DNA of 64,000 nucleotides from Amycolatopsis japonica (GTDB lineage Bacteria; Actinomycetota; Actinomycetes; Mycobacteriales; Pseudonocardiaceae): NCBI RefSeq assembly GCF_000732925.1, contig NZ_CP008953.1, positions 4,402,001 to 4,466,000 of the forward strand, read 5' to 3'. Shown piece by piece: positions 1 to 28,899 of this stretch (position 1 is its first letter; each line of letters starts with the position of its first letter). The notes under the pieces were generated by a model. It saw only the letters and a program-made list of their open reading frames with translations, ran no database searches and was not told where the DNA came from. The position numbers and the translations under genes were made by a program.

Positions 1-19530
<19,530 letters not shown>

Positions 19531-19574
19531 CGGGTTTGCCTCCACCGTTCGGAAACGCTCGGGATCGTCCGGCC

Positions 19575-20918
19575 TCAGGCGGGCCCGGACCCGCTCACCG
19601 CGTACTCGGGCCTGGGCGCGTCGGCGGCGCGCCGGTCCACAATGGACTGGAGGATCTCGCCCACCCGGACGGCGGTGTTGGACAGCAGCGAAGACGTGAT
19701 GCCGTGCGTGTGCTCGGTGCCGCCCTGCAGGTAGATCCCGCCGTCGAGCGGCGGTTCGGTGACGATCCGGTAGTCGCGTTCGACGCGGAGCCTTCCCTCG
19801 TCGTCGCGCGCGCAGGTGGAGGCGAGCTCGCCGAGCAACGGGGTCGGATCCGCCGGGCTGTACCCGGTGGCGTACACGACGAAGTCGGCGTCGAGCCTGG
19901 TCCGCGCCCCGGTTTCCAGCGCCTCGACGGTGACCCGCACTTCGGAGCCGGTGTCGGTGACCTCGGTGGGCCGGGAGACGTTGATGAGCTTCAGCCGCTC
20001 GATCCCCTGCACCTTCTCGCGGTAGACGCGGCGATACAGCTCGTCGATGAGTTCGATGTCCACGGCCGAGTAGTTGGTCGCGCCGTGGTAGCGCATCAGG
20101 CGGTCCTTGACCGCTTCCGGTGCCTCGTAGAACCGGCCGACCGCCTCGGGGTCGAAGATCCGGTTGGCGAACGCGCTGTCGTCGGCCGGGCTGTAGCCGT
20201 ACCGCGCGAACACCGCGCACACCTCGGCGCGGGGGAAGCGATCGTGCAGCAGCGCGCTGACCTCCGCCGCGCTCTGGCCGGCGCCGACGACGACGAACCG
20301 GCGCGGCTCCTCGGCTGCCATGCCTTCGAGCCGGTGCAGGAGTTCGCTGTTGTGCCAGATCCGTGTGCCCGGCGTCACACCTTCGGGGAGATTCGGGCGC
20401 AGCCCGGTCCCCATCACCAGGTTGCGGGCGCGCAGGTTCACCAGTTCGCCGTCGGTACGGGCGTGCACGTCGAAGAACACGATCTCGTCACCGTCGAACA
20501 CCGGCGTGACGGAAAGGACCTCCGTGCCATAGGAAACCAGGTCGTCGACCTTCTCCGCCGCCCATTCGAAGTAGTCGTGGAACTCGATCCGCAACGGGAA
20601 CAGGTTCTTGTGGTTGATGAAATCCACCAACCGGTCCTTGCTGTGCAGATACGACAGGAAGCTGAACGAGCTGGTCGGGTTCCGCATCGTCGCGAGGTCC
20701 TTGAGGAAGGACACCTGCATGGTCGCGTTGTCGATCAACATCCCGCGGTGCCAGCCGAAACGGGCCTGGCGCTCGAGGAAGTGGGCCGTGACGGTCTCGG
20801 CCCCGGGCGCGGCGTTGTGCTCGGTGACGGCGATGGCGAGCGCGAGGTTCGAGGGACCGAACCCGACCCCGACCACGTCGTAGACCGGAACCCGTTCACC
20901 GACCACTGCTCGTGCCAT
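19575..20918 (-). CDS. L-ornithine N5-monooxygenase (hydroxamate siderophore biosynthesis)
   Basis: A 447-residue flavoenzyme of the SidA/PvdA/CchB family that hydroxylates the side-chain amine of free L-ornithine using FAD, NADPH and O2. Visible are the FAD motif [11 protein letters not shown] near the N-terminus, the NADPH motif [10 protein letters not shown] in the middle and ATGYSP near the C-terminus. The start ATG has AAGGGG about 8 nt upstream. It ends 44 nt before the NRPS start, so the two are probably cotranscribed. Its product feeds the hydroxyornithine module(s) and the formyltransferase encoded on the other side of the iron box. Length and motifs are normal for the family. Confidence 0.95.
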   Translation of the reverse strand: MARAVVGERVPVYDVVGVGFGPSNLALAIAVTEHNAAPGAETVTAHFLERQARFGWHRGMLIDNATMQVSFLKDLATMRNPTSSFSFLSYLHSKDRLVDFINHKNLFPLRIEFHDYFEWAAEKVDDLVSYGTEVLSVTPVFDGDEIVFFDVHARTDGELVNLRARNLVMGTGLRPNLPEGVTPGTRIWHNSELLHRLEGMAAEEPRRFVVVGAGQSAAEVSALLHDRFPRAEVCAVFARYGYSPADDSAFANRIFDPEAVGRFYEAPEAVKDRLMRYHGATNYSAVDIELIDELYRRVYREKVQGIERLKLINVSRPTEVTDTGSEVRVTVEALETGARTRLDADFVVYATGYSPADPTPLLGELASTCARDDEGRLRVERDYRIVTEPPLDGGIYLQGGTEHTHGITSSLLSNTAVRVGEILQSIVDRRAADAPRPEYAVSGSGPA

Positions 20919-20975
20919 CTTGAACCCCTTGCGCGGCTCAGCCGCATCTCGGTACTTCGCAACAAAGACCAGGGA

Positions 20976-21007
20976 ACCCTAACCTAAGTTAGGTGAGGCT
21001 CAACTAG
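20976..21007. promoter_or_regulatory. Iron box (IdeR/DmdR1-type) in divergent siderophore promoter
   Basis: TTAGGTGAGGCTCAACTAG at 20989-21007 matches the actinobacterial iron-box consensus TTAGGTTAGGCTMACCTAA at 16 of 19 positions. An overlapping inverse half-site (minus strand TTAGGTTAGGG, 20978-20988) adjoins it. The site lies between the divergent monooxygenase/NRPS and formyltransferase genes, so one Fe(II)-repressor could control both directions. Assignment is by consensus only. Confidence 0.8.
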
Positions 21008-21055
21008 TACTTTCAGTGGTGATGTTCATCCCTCGACCAGGAGGAGGCCGGTCCC

Positions 21056-22003
21056 ATGCGGGTCGCCATGTTCGGATACCAGACCTGGGGACACCGCACC
21101 CTGCGGGCCTTGATCGACGCGGGTCACGAGGTCGCCCTCGTCGTCACCCACCCGAAGAGTGACCACGCCTACGAGAAGATCTGGTCCGACTCCGTCGCGG
21201 ACCTCGCCGAGGAGAACGGGATCCGCGCGCTGTTGCGGCAGCGTCCCGACGACGCGGAACTCCTGGCGGAGCTGAAGGAAGCCGATCTCGACCTGATCGT
21301 CGCCAACAACTGGCGCACCTGGCTGCCGCCGGAGATCTTCGAGATGCCGCGGTACGGCACGCTGAACGTCCACGACTCGCTGCTGCCCGCCTACGCCGGC
21401 TTCTCGCCGCTGATCTGGGCGCTCATCAACGGCGAGAAGGAGGTCGGCCTCACCGCCCACATGATGGACGCCGACCTCGACGCGGGCGACATCGTGCTGC
21501 AGCGCTCCGTCCCGGTCGGACCGAAGGACACGACGACCGATCTGTTCCACCGGACGGTCGACCTCATCGCGCCGATCACCACCGAAGCCATCGAGCTGAT
21601 CGCGAAGGGGAACTTCACACCGGTCAAACAGGACAGGTCGAAGGCCAGCTTCTTCCACAAGCGCGCCCTGCAAGACAGCCTCATCGACTGGTCGTGGCCC
21701 GCGGACGAGATCGAGCGGCTGGTGCGCGCCCAGTCCGACCCGTACCCCAACGCCTTCACCTACCACCGAGGCAAGCAGCTGCGCGTGATCCGCTCGTCGG
21801 TGTCGGTGGGCCAGTACGGCGGCACCCCCGGCCGGATCTTCATCCGAGAGGGTGAAGGCGTCGTGATCGTCGCCGGCCCCGAGTCGCGCCGCGGCCGGTC
21901 GCACGGGCTCGTCATCGAGCGGGTGCGGACCGAGGACGGCACCGAACTGCCCGCGACCGAGTACTTCCGCACGATGGGCGGATACCTCACCGCTCGTCCC
22001 TGA
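21056..22003 (+). CDS. N5-hydroxyornithine formyltransferase (Fmt-like)
   Basis: A 315-residue protein of the methionyl-tRNA formyltransferase fold, as in CchA of coelichelin biosynthesis, expected to transfer formyl from N10-formyl-THF to N5-hydroxyornithine. The formyltransferase triad is visible as N104 and H106 (TLNVHDSLLP) and D145 (LDAGDI). The C-terminal part continues as an Fmt C-terminal-like domain. The start is ATG 21056 behind a strong GGAGGAGG. It is divergent from the monooxygenase across the iron box. The short chain and siderophore context argue against housekeeping tRNA formylation. Confidence 0.9.
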   Translation: MRVAMFGYQTWGHRTLRALIDAGHEVALVVTHPKSDHAYEKIWSDSVADLAEENGIRALLRQRPDDAELLAELKEADLDLIVANNWRTWLPPEIFEMPRYGTLNVHDSLLPAYAGFSPLIWALINGEKEVGLTAHMMDADLDAGDIVLQRSVPVGPKDTTTDLFHRTVDLIAPITTEAIELIAKGNFTPVKQDRSKASFFHKRALQDSLIDWSWPADEIERLVRAQSDPYPNAFTYHRGKQLRVIRSSVSVGQYGGTPGRIFIREGEGVVIVAGPESRRGRSHGLVIERVRTEDGTELPATEYFRTMGGYLTARP

Positions 22004-22103
22004 CCTGCGGTTTCCGCGGTCCCGCGAAAAAGTCATCGCGGGACCGATGAGTTCCGGCGAAGGGCGCCGTTACATCGGGTAAGAACACTCGATGGGAGGC
22101 GCC

Positions 22104-23069
22104 ATGACCGACACGATCGCCGCGGCGAAGGCGGGAGACGAAACCGCCTTCGCCGCGCTCACCGGACAACACCGCCGGGAACTGCACGTCCACTGCTACC
22201 GGATGCTCGGCTCGTTCGACGAGGCGGAAGACGCCGTCCAGGAGGCGCTGCTCAACGCGTGGCGCGGCCTGGACACCTTCGACGGCGGCAACTTCCGCGC
22301 GTGGCTGTACCGGATCGCCACCAACGCCTGCCTCGACGCGATCCGCAAGAAGGACCGCCGGGTGCCGTCGGTCCGCTCGTTCGCCGAAGTCCCTTGGATC
22401 CAGCCGTATCCGGACCGCCTGCTGGACGAGATCGCGCCCTCGGAAGCCGAACCGCACGCGCTCGCCATCGCCAGGGAGACCATCGAACTCGCCTTCCTCG
22501 CGGTCCTGCAGATGCTGCCGCCGCGGCAACGCGCGGTGCTGATCCTGCGCGACGTGCTCGGCTGGCAGGCCGCCGAAACCGCCGAACTGCTCGATCTCTC
22601 GGTCCCCGCCGCGAACAGCGCCCTGCAACGGGGCCGCGCGACCCTGCGTGAACGCCTCCCGCAGCAACGCGGCGAATGGTCGGTCTCGGCTCCCTCCGAA
22701 GAGGAACGAGCACTGGTCCGACGGCTCGTCGAAGCCCACGACAGCGGCGATTTCAGCACTTTGAGCAATCTGGTCCGCGACGACGTCCGCGTGACCATGC
22801 CGCCGGAACCCCACTGCTACATCGGCCTCGAACACCTCGCCCGGCACGGCAGGATCGCCGAAGAGATGGGCGAATGGCGCGCCGTCCCCGTCGACGCGAA
22901 CCGGATGCCCGCGTTCGCCTCGTACCTGCGGCGTCCCGGCGACACCGTCTTCCGCGCCTTCAAGCTCGACCTCGTCCGCGTCATCGACGGCAAGGCAGCT
23001 GAGTTCACCACGTTCGACAGTCACCTGTTCCCGGCCTTCGGCCTGGACGCCATCCTGGAGGGAAAGTAA
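22104..23069 (+). CDS. ECF sigma-70 factor with C-terminal SnoaL-like domain
   Basis: A sigma-70 family protein of 321 residues from the preferred ATG 22104, which has GGGAGG 4-5 nt upstream; an ATG 12 nt earlier would overlap that ribosome site. Region 2 (HCYRMLGSFDEAEDAVQEAL, FRAWLYRIATNACLDAIRK) and region 4 (LPPRQRAVLILRDVLGW, SVPAANSALQRGRATL) are clear. The last about 120 residues form a SnoaL/NTF2-like extension typical of the SigG-like ECF group, which often lacks a separate anti-sigma factor. Its stop overlaps the start of the next gene, implying translational coupling. Target promoters are unknown. Confidence 0.9.
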   Translation: MTDTIAAAKAGDETAFAALTGQHRRELHVHCYRMLGSFDEAEDAVQEALLNAWRGLDTFDGGNFRAWLYRIATNACLDAIRKKDRRVPSVRSFAEVPWIQPYPDRLLDEIAPSEAEPHALAIARETIELAFLAVLQMLPPRQRAVLILRDVLGWQAAETAELLDLSVPAANSALQRGRATLRERLPQQRGEWSVSAPSEEERALVRRLVEAHDSGDFSTLSNLVRDDVRVTMPPEPHCYIGLEHLARHGRIAEEMGEWRAVPVDANRMPAFASYLRRPGDTVFRAFKLDLVRVIDGKAAEFTTFDSHLFPAFGLDAILEGK

Positions 23070-23506
23070 TGCCGGAGAAGATGACCGACGACCAGCGCCG
23101 CGCCTTCCTCGCCGAAGGCACCCGCACCGCCGTCTTCGCGACGGTCCGCCCCGACGGCAGGCCGCACGCGGTGCCGGTCTGGTTCGCCCTCGACGGGGAC
23201 GACATCCTGGTCAACCTGGGTGCGGACACGGTCAAAGGCAAGGCGCTCAAGGAGAATCCGCGGGTTTCGGTGGTCGCCGACGACCCTGTTCCGCCGTACT
23301 CGTTCGTCAGTGTCGAGGGTGTCGCGGAGATCGTTTCGGATCCGGACGACGTCCGTCTCGGCTCCGAACTGATCGCCCGGCGGTACCTCGGCGAAGCGGG
23401 GCAGGAGGTCATCGACGGCTGGCTGGCGTACGCGACGTCGCCGGGAAAGGTGATCGTGCGGGTGCGGCCTGAGCATTTCGTGGCGATCGCGAAGGTCGGC
23501 GGCTGA
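23069..23506 (+). CDS. PPOX-class, probably F420-dependent, oxidoreductase
   Basis: A 145-residue split-barrel flavin/F420-binding protein. Typical features are TAVFATVRPDGRPHAVPVWFAL near the N-terminus, KGKALKENPRVSVV, and the closing VIVRVRPEHFVAI. The start ATG shares its A with the TAA stop of the sigma gene and has GGAGGGAAAG upstream, so the two are coupled. Family members reduce small molecules with F420H2; the substrate cannot be read from sequence. Confidence 0.85.
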   Translation: MPEKMTDDQRRAFLAEGTRTAVFATVRPDGRPHAVPVWFALDGDDILVNLGADTVKGKALKENPRVSVVADDPVPPYSFVSVEGVAEIVSDPDDVRLGSELIARRYLGEAGQEVIDGWLAYATSPGKVIVRVRPEHFVAIAKVGG

Positions 23507-23518
23507 CCGCTTCCCCAA

Positions 23519-23573
23519 GTACATGAAGGCCCCCTTCCTTGCGCCTAGGTACAGGAAGGGGGCCTTCATGTAC
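23519..23573. repeat. Perfect 21-bp inverted repeat (hairpin, 13-nt loop)
   Basis: Arms at 23519-23539 and 23553-23573 are exact reverse complements, with core ATGAAGGCCCCCTTCCT. It follows the oxidoreductase stop codon by 12 nt and precedes the alpha-galactosidase gene. It could act as a terminator although no U-tract follows. Its length and perfection look more like a dispersed intergenic element. Confidence 0.85.
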
Positions 23574-23625
23574 CGGCGAGCGGGAGCCCCTGGTCACCGC
23601 GGGCGCCGGGCGTCAGGATGGGCCG

Positions 23626-25731
23626 GTGGCCGAGATCGTTTTCGACGACAGCACCCGTTCCTGGCTCATCCGCACGGCAGCTACGAGCTACGCGCTCCGG
23701 CTGACCGACGACGATGCGCCGTCCCACGTCTACTGGGGCCCGGCGCTCACCGCCGATCAGCTCGCCGACGTCCTCAACCGGACCGAGGAACGCTGGGATT
23801 CCTTCAACGATCCCAACGAGGGGCTGGACGAACTGGCCGCCGACGGCGGCACCCGCTACTGGACCCCCGCCCTCCAGGTCCGGTTCGCCGACGGGACCCG
23901 CGCCCTCGAATGGCGCTACCTCGGACACGACATCGACGGCATGAGCCTGCGCGTCCACTTCCGCGATCGCCACTACCCGCTGCGGATCACGCTCGGCTAC
24001 CACGTCCCGGCGGGCACGGACGTCATCGAGCGCTGGACCGAACTCGCCCACGACGGCACGGACGGCCCGATCGAGATCATCCGCGCCGACTCGGCGACCT
24101 GGGTCGCGCCGATCCGGCCGGACTACCGGATCAGCCACGTCACCGGCGGCTGGGCCGCCGAGAGCCAGTTGCTCCGCGAGCCCGTCCCCCACGGCGAGAC
24201 CACGTTCGGCAGCAGGCGCGGCATCACCAGCCATCACGCCAATCCGTGGGTGATGCTCGACGACGGCGAAGCCACCGAGCGGCACGGCGAGGTCTACAGC
24301 GCCGCGCTCGCGTGGAGCGGTTCGTGGCGGATCACCACCACCCGCTCCTCCACCGGCCGGCTCACCGTGACCGGCGGCTTCGGCCAGGACGGCGTCGTCC
24401 CCCGGCTCGCACCCGGTGACACGCTTACCACCCCGGTCTTCGCCGGGTTGTACACCGACGGCGGATTCGGCGCCGCGAGCCGCGCGTGGCACGCATACAC
24501 GCTCGACCATGTCCTCCCGCATCCCGGCGAACTCCGGCCGGTGCTCTACAACTCTTGGGAGGCAACGGGTTTCGACGTCACCGAAGCCGGGCAACGCGCG
24601 CTCGCGGAGATGGCCGCTGCGCTCGGCGTGGAACTGTTCGTGATGGACGACGGCTGGTTCGGCGCCCGCAGCGGTGATCACGCGGGCCTCGGCGACTGGC
24701 AGGTCAACCGCGACAAGTTTCCCGGCGGTCTCGAACCGCTCGTCCGCGAGGTGCACCGGCTCGGCATGAAGTTCGGGCTCTGGGTCGAGCCCGAAATGGT
24801 CAACCCGGACAGCGATCTGTACCGCGCCCACCCGGACTGGGTCCTGCACCATCCACATCGGACCCGGTCGGAGCTGCGACGGCAGCTGGTGCTCAACTTC
24901 GCCCGGCCGGACGTCGCCGAATGGGCGTTCGGCACGCTCGACTCCCTCGTCGGCGAGCACGGGATCGACTTCCTGAAATGGGACATGAACCGCCCCTTCA
25001 GCGAAGCGGGCTGGCCAGGTGCCGTCGATCCGGACACTCTGTGGGTGGAGCACACCCGCTCGGTCTACGCGATCATGGACCGCCTCCGCGCCCGCCATCC
25101 CGGGCTGCGGATCGAGGCGTGCAGCGGCGGTGGCGGGCGGATCGACCTCGGGGTGCTGGCCAGGACCGATCAGGTCTGGACGTCCGACAACACCGACGCG
25201 CTCGACAGGCTCGTCATCCAGCACGGCTACGGCCAGGTGTACCCGGCGCGCGCGATGTCGGCGTGGGTCACCGACGACCCCAACTTCGTCACCCGGCGGT
25301 CCACTCCCCTGCGTTTCCGGTTCCACGTCGCGATGGCCGGCGTGCTCGGCATCGGCGGCGACATCGTGAAATGGCCCGAGGAGGATCTGGTCCACGCGCG
25401 CGAACAGATCGCGCTGTACAAGGACATCCGGCCGATCGTCCAGCACGGCAGGCTCCACCGGCTCGTGCCGCCTGCCACCGACGGCCTCTCCGCGCTGCAG
25501 TACGTGGCGGCCGATGGCGGACGCGCGGTGGTGTTCGTGTTCCGGCAAGCGGCACATTTCCATACTCGCGAACGACCGCTCCGGCTCGACGGTCTCGACC
25601 CCGCCGCCCGATACCGCGACGAGGACACGGGGAAGGTGTGGCACGGCGCCTCGCTCCTGGCACACGGCCTGTTCCCCGGCCTTCCGGACGGCGATTTCGC
25701 CAGTGCGGTGATCCGGTTGACGAAGGTCTAA
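23626..25731 (+). CDS. Alpha-galactosidase, GH36
   Basis: A cytoplasmic (no signal peptide) enzyme of 701 residues that cleaves terminal alpha-1,6-galactose from melibiose/raffinose-type sugars. Visible are the GH36 block MDDGWFGAR, the nucleophile in KWDMNRP (Asp453) and the acid/base in CSGGGGRIDLG (Asp507). I chose GTG 23626 because an upstream in-frame TTG would start inside the hairpin repeat and add 29 unrelated residues. Length then fits the family. The ABC sugar importer directly downstream indicates alpha-galactoside uptake and hydrolysis. Confidence 0.93.
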   Translation: MAEIVFDDSTRSWLIRTAATSYALRLTDDDAPSHVYWGPALTADQLADVLNRTEERWDSFNDPNEGLDELAADGGTRYWTPALQVRFADGTRALEWRYLGHDIDGMSLRVHFRDRHYPLRITLGYHVPAGTDVIERWTELAHDGTDGPIEIIRADSATWVAPIRPDYRISHVTGGWAAESQLLREPVPHGETTFGSRRGITSHHANPWVMLDDGEATERHGEVYSAALAWSGSWRITTTRSSTGRLTVTGGFGQDGVVPRLAPGDTLTTPVFAGLYTDGGFGAASRAWHAYTLDHVLPHPGELRPVLYNSWEATGFDVTEAGQRALAEMAAALGVELFVMDDGWFGARSGDHAGLGDWQVNRDKFPGGLEPLVREVHRLGMKFGLWVEPEMVNPDSDLYRAHPDWVLHHPHRTRSELRRQLVLNFARPDVAEWAFGTLDSLVGEHGIDFLKWDMNRPFSEAGWPGAVDPDTLWVEHTRSVYAIMDRLRARHPGLRIEACSGGGGRIDLGVLARTDQVWTSDNTDALDRLVIQHGYGQVYPARAMSAWVTDDPNFVTRRSTPLRFRFHVAMAGVLGIGGDIVKWPEEDLVHAREQIALYKDIRPIVQHGRLHRLVPPATDGLSALQYVAADGGRAVVFVFRQAAHFHTRERPLRLDGLDPAARYRDEDTGKVWHGASLLAHGLFPGLPDGDFASAVIRLTKV

Positions 25732-25869
25732 GCCCGCCGATAGATCAGATGTATCGCCGCTTTTCGCCCACCGACGCCCACCAGGACTGCTTGACATCAC
25801 CCTAGACATCCGATCGAATGCCGTCGTATATGAGACGTCGTGCATCGCCGCGAGAAGGGTGACTGGGGC
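25732..25869 (+). promoter_or_regulatory. Promoter region of sugar ABC importer
   Basis: This 138-nt gap holds a TTGACA -35-like hexamer near 25791 and a near-palindrome CATCCGATCGAATG (about 25807-25820) that could be an operator. No regulator gene is adjacent. The importer probably has its own promoter here in addition to read-through from the alpha-galactosidase gene. Confidence 0.35.
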
Positions 25870-27141
25870 ATGAGAAGGTCCTTCGCGTTGGGAGCCGCAC
25901 TACTCCTCGCCGCGAGCCTCACAGGTTGCACCGTCGGCGGCGGGACGGACGCCTCCGGCGGCGAGATCACCTTCCTGACGTTCGAGACGCCGAACCTCCC
26001 ACCGTCCTATTGGGACTCCGCCATCAAACGCGTCACGGACAAAAACCCCGGTCTGAGCGTGAAGAAACTGGTCGCCCCGTCGACCGACCGCACCGGCTAC
26101 GCCAAACAACTCCTGCAGTCCGGCCAGTTCCCCGACGTCGCGATCGCCGTCGATTCGGCCGGGTTCGCCGAATCGGGCAACCTCTACGCGTGGACACCCG
26201 AGGAACTCAAGGACTTCCAGTTCCCCGGCGCCAACCCGATCAAGGGCGGGCACCACCAGCTGCCCGCCAACACCCAGACCATCCCGCCGATCTACTACAA
26301 CAAAAAACTCTTCGCCGACGCCGGGATCACGTCGGCGCCGTCGACCTGGAACGAGCTCCTCGCGGCGTCGGAGAAACTGAAGGCGAAGGGCATCACGCCG
26401 TTCACCATCGGCGGCGGCAAGGAAGGGTTCCCGTCCGCGATGCTGCTGGACGGCCTGGTCAGCGTCGAGGTCTATGGCAAGACACCGGACTGGCTTTCCC
26501 AGCGGCGGGCCGACAAGGTCAAGTTCGCCGACCCGGCCTTCCAGCAGGCGTTCGGCAAGTTCGCCGATCTGGTGGCCAAGGGCTACCTCGACAAGACGCA
26601 GGTGTCGCGCGACTACTCCGCGACCGAGGCGGCCTTCCTCAACGGCGAGGGCGCGATGTACCCGATGGGCAACTGGTTCGCCGCGAGCGCCGACGCCAAG
26701 AAGCCGCCGTTCGAGATCGGCGTCTTCAACTTTCCTTCCGAAGACGGGAAACTCGTCGTGCCCGCGTACACCGGTGGCGGCATCGTCGTCAACGCGAAGT
26801 CGCGGAACCTCGACGCGGCAAGGAAATTCGCGCTCGCGTTCCAGCTGGACAAGCAGCAGATCGACGCCTCGGTCAAGGCCGACGGCCTGTTCCCCGCGAT
26901 CAAGGGCTACACACCGCCCGCCGACGTCGGGCCGGTCTTCAAAGCGGGATACGAGCTGTACAAGGAAGCCGTCGCGAAGAACGCCGTCGTGAACGCCTTC
27001 AGCTGGGAAACCGCGGACGACGGGCTCCTGCCTGGAATGAAGGACAAGGTGTACCAGGCCGCGCAGGACGTCATCACCGGCCGCAGAACGGTGGCCGACG
27101 CGTGCGCGTTCCTGGACACCGAGTGGGCGAAGGCGCGCTGA
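25870..27141 (+). CDS. Sugar ABC transporter substrate-binding lipoprotein
   Basis: A 423-residue family-1 extracellular solute-binding protein. The N-terminus MRRSFALGAALLLAASLTGC has a lipoprotein signal with lipobox LTGC, so the mature protein is anchored outside the membrane through that Cys. Starting at ATG 25870 gives a proper signal peptide; the upstream GTG would prepend charged residues. Two permease genes follow with short or overlapping junctions, and the alpha-galactosidase gene precedes it, so the ligand is probably an alpha-galactoside such as melibiose or raffinose. Confidence 0.9.
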   Translation: MRRSFALGAALLLAASLTGCTVGGGTDASGGEITFLTFETPNLPPSYWDSAIKRVTDKNPGLSVKKLVAPSTDRTGYAKQLLQSGQFPDVAIAVDSAGFAESGNLYAWTPEELKDFQFPGANPIKGGHHQLPANTQTIPPIYYNKKLFADAGITSAPSTWNELLAASEKLKAKGITPFTIGGGKEGFPSAMLLDGLVSVEVYGKTPDWLSQRRADKVKFADPAFQQAFGKFADLVAKGYLDKTQVSRDYSATEAAFLNGEGAMYPMGNWFAASADAKKPPFEIGVFNFPSEDGKLVVPAYTGGGIVVNAKSRNLDAARKFALAFQLDKQQIDASVKADGLFPAIKGYTPPADVGPVFKAGYELYKEAVAKNAVVNAFSWETADDGLLPGMKDKVYQAAQDVITGRRTVADACAFLDTEWAKAR

Positions 27142-27148
27142 CACCACG

Positions 27149-28036
27149 ATGGGGAGAAAACCGATCCTGCCGCGGGTGTGGCATTTCGCCTCGTTCGGCG
27201 CGCCCGGAGTCGTCATCTACCTGTGCTTCGTCATGGCGCCGATCCTCATCAGCTTCGGCTACAGCCTGACGAACCACAACCCGTTCAGCCCGCCCGCGGA
27301 ATTCGTGGGTCTCGAGAACTACCGGCTGCTGTTCCAGGACGAACAGTTCCTGACCGCGCTCCGCGTCACCACGATCCTGACCGTGATCGTCGTGGTCGTG
27401 CCGAACGTGCTCGGCCTCGGCGTCGCGGTGCTGCTCGACCGGAAAGGCTGGCTGTACAACGCTTTGCGGAGCGTGTTCTTCACGCCCGTGATCCTCAGCT
27501 CGGTCGTGGTCAGCATCATCTGGACGAAACTGCTCGACGACCGGGGCCCGGTCAACGACGCGCTCCGCGCCCTCGGCGTCGAGCATCCGCCGGGCTGGCT
27601 TTCCGACCCCGATCTGGCGCTGTACTCGGTCGCGTCGATCGTGTGCTGGCAGATGCTGGGGTTCTGCGTGGTCGTGTACCTCGCCGGCCTGCAGGGCGTC
27701 CCGGCCGAACTGCTGGAGGCCGCGGAGATCGACGGCGCCGGGCCGGTGCGCCGGTTCCGCGCGGTGACGTGGCCGCTGCTCGCGCCGTCGCTGACGATCA
27801 ACACCGTGGTGCTGCTGATCTCGGCGTTCAAGACCTACGACTACGTCAAGGTCGTCACCAACGGCGGACCGGGTTCGGGGACCACGGCGACCATCGCGTT
27901 CGACGTCCTCGCCACCGGCCTCGACGCGAACCACGTCGGCTACGCGTCCGCGATGGCCATGGTGATGCTGGTGATCGTCGCGACGCTGACCACGATCGTG
28001 CTGCGTTTCCTGCGGCGGCGGGAGGTCGACCTGTGA
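27149..28036 (+). CDS. Sugar ABC transporter permease 1 (MalF type)
   Basis: A 295-residue polytopic membrane protein with several hydrophobic segments (first near residues 15-38) and the permease EAA loop EAAEIDGAGPVRRFRAVTWP that docks the ATPase. It starts 7 nt after the binding-protein stop and overlaps the next permease by 4 nt (GTGA), so it belongs to the same operon. No ATP-binding subunit gene is present; these importers commonly share an MsiK-type ATPase encoded elsewhere. Confidence 0.92.
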   Translation: MGRKPILPRVWHFASFGAPGVVIYLCFVMAPILISFGYSLTNHNPFSPPAEFVGLENYRLLFQDEQFLTALRVTTILTVIVVVVPNVLGLGVAVLLDRKGWLYNALRSVFFTPVILSSVVVSIIWTKLLDDRGPVNDALRALGVEHPPGWLSDPDLALYSVASIVCWQMLGFCVVVYLAGLQGVPAELLEAAEIDGAGPVRRFRAVTWPLLAPSLTINTVVLLISAFKTYDYVKVVTNGGPGSGTTATIAFDVLATGLDANHVGYASAMAMVMLVIVATLTTIVLRFLRRREVDL

Positions 28037-28851
28037 CCGCGAAAATCCGGCCGGTCGCCGCGATCCTGGTGAGCGCACTCTTCGCCGTGCCGCTGTACTA
28101 CGTGCTCGTCAACGTGTTCAAACCCGGCGATCAGATCGCCCGGACGCCGGCGTCGGTCCCGCTGCCACCGACGCCGGCCAACATCCACGCCGTGCTCACC
28201 CGCCCCGACGGCCTGTTCTGGGTGAGCCTGGCGAACAGCGTGCTCGTCACGCTGCTGTCGATCCTCGTGCTGACCGTGCTTTCGGCCATGCTCGGGCACT
28301 ACCTGGCGCGGTCGGCCAAGCGGTGGACCAGGGTGCTCGCGCTGATCCTGTTGGCGGGCTTGATGATCCCGCCGCAGGTGATCCTCATCCCGGTCACGGA
28401 GGTGCTGCGGCTGACCGGGTTGTTGGCGACGATCCAGGGTCTGGTGCTGTTCAACGTCGGCTACTACGTGCCGTTCGGGGTCTTCGTGTTCACCGGGTTC
28501 ATCCGCGGGGTGCCGGTGGAACTCGAGGAGGCCGCCCGGCTCGACGGCGCGAGCCGGGCACAGGTGTTCTGGCGGATCGTGTTCCCGTTGCTGCGCCCGG
28601 CCACGGCGAGTGTGCTGATCTTCCTCGGCGTGTGGATCTGGAACGACTTCATCGATCCGCTGATCATCCTCGGTCCCAGCCAGGGGACCACGGTCACCAC
28701 CGGGATCTACCGCTCGATCGGCCAGTACCAGGCGGATCTCGGCAGCGTCTTCGCGCTCATGTTCCTGGCGACGCTGCCGGTGCTCATCTTCTATCTGGCG
28801 CTGCAGAAGCAGTTCGTGAAGGGCCTCACCGGGGGTGCCACCAAGGGCTGA
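28033..28851 (+). CDS. Sugar ABC transporter permease 2 (MalG type)
   Basis: A 272-residue partner permease starting at GTG 28033 in a GTGA overlap with the preceding gene. It has about six membrane segments and the EAA loop EEAARLDGASRAQVFWRIVFP. It ends KGLTGGATKG, a typical MalG-like tail. It is the last gene of the importer operon; a 44-nt perfect hairpin follows within 5 nt of its stop. Confidence 0.92.
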   Translation: MTAKIRPVAAILVSALFAVPLYYVLVNVFKPGDQIARTPASVPLPPTPANIHAVLTRPDGLFWVSLANSVLVTLLSILVLTVLSAMLGHYLARSAKRWTRVLALILLAGLMIPPQVILIPVTEVLRLTGLLATIQGLVLFNVGYYVPFGVFVFTGFIRGVPVELEEAARLDGASRAQVFWRIVFPLLRPATASVLIFLGVWIWNDFIDPLIILGPSQGTTVTTGIYRSIGQYQADLGSVFALMFLATLPVLIFYLALQKQFVKGLTGGATKG

Positions 28852-28855
28852 CCCC

Positions 28856-28899
28856 GCGTTTAGTCCTCTGAATGCGCACGCATTCAGAGGACTAAACGC
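28856..28899. terminator. Perfect 21-bp palindromic hairpin between convergent genes
   Basis: Arms 28856-28876 and 28879-28899 are exact reverse complements around a 2-nt centre; core TTTAGTCCTCTGAATGCG. It fills the whole gap between the permease stop and the ABC-F stop and touches the latter. The position fits a bidirectional terminator. The arm length equals that of the hairpin at 23519-23573 but the sequence differs. Confidence 0.75.

Noticed and set aside
23539-23625. TTG start 29 codons upstream for the alpha-galactosidase
   Set aside because: It begins inside the perfect hairpin repeat and adds residues with no family match; GTG 23626 fits the known length.
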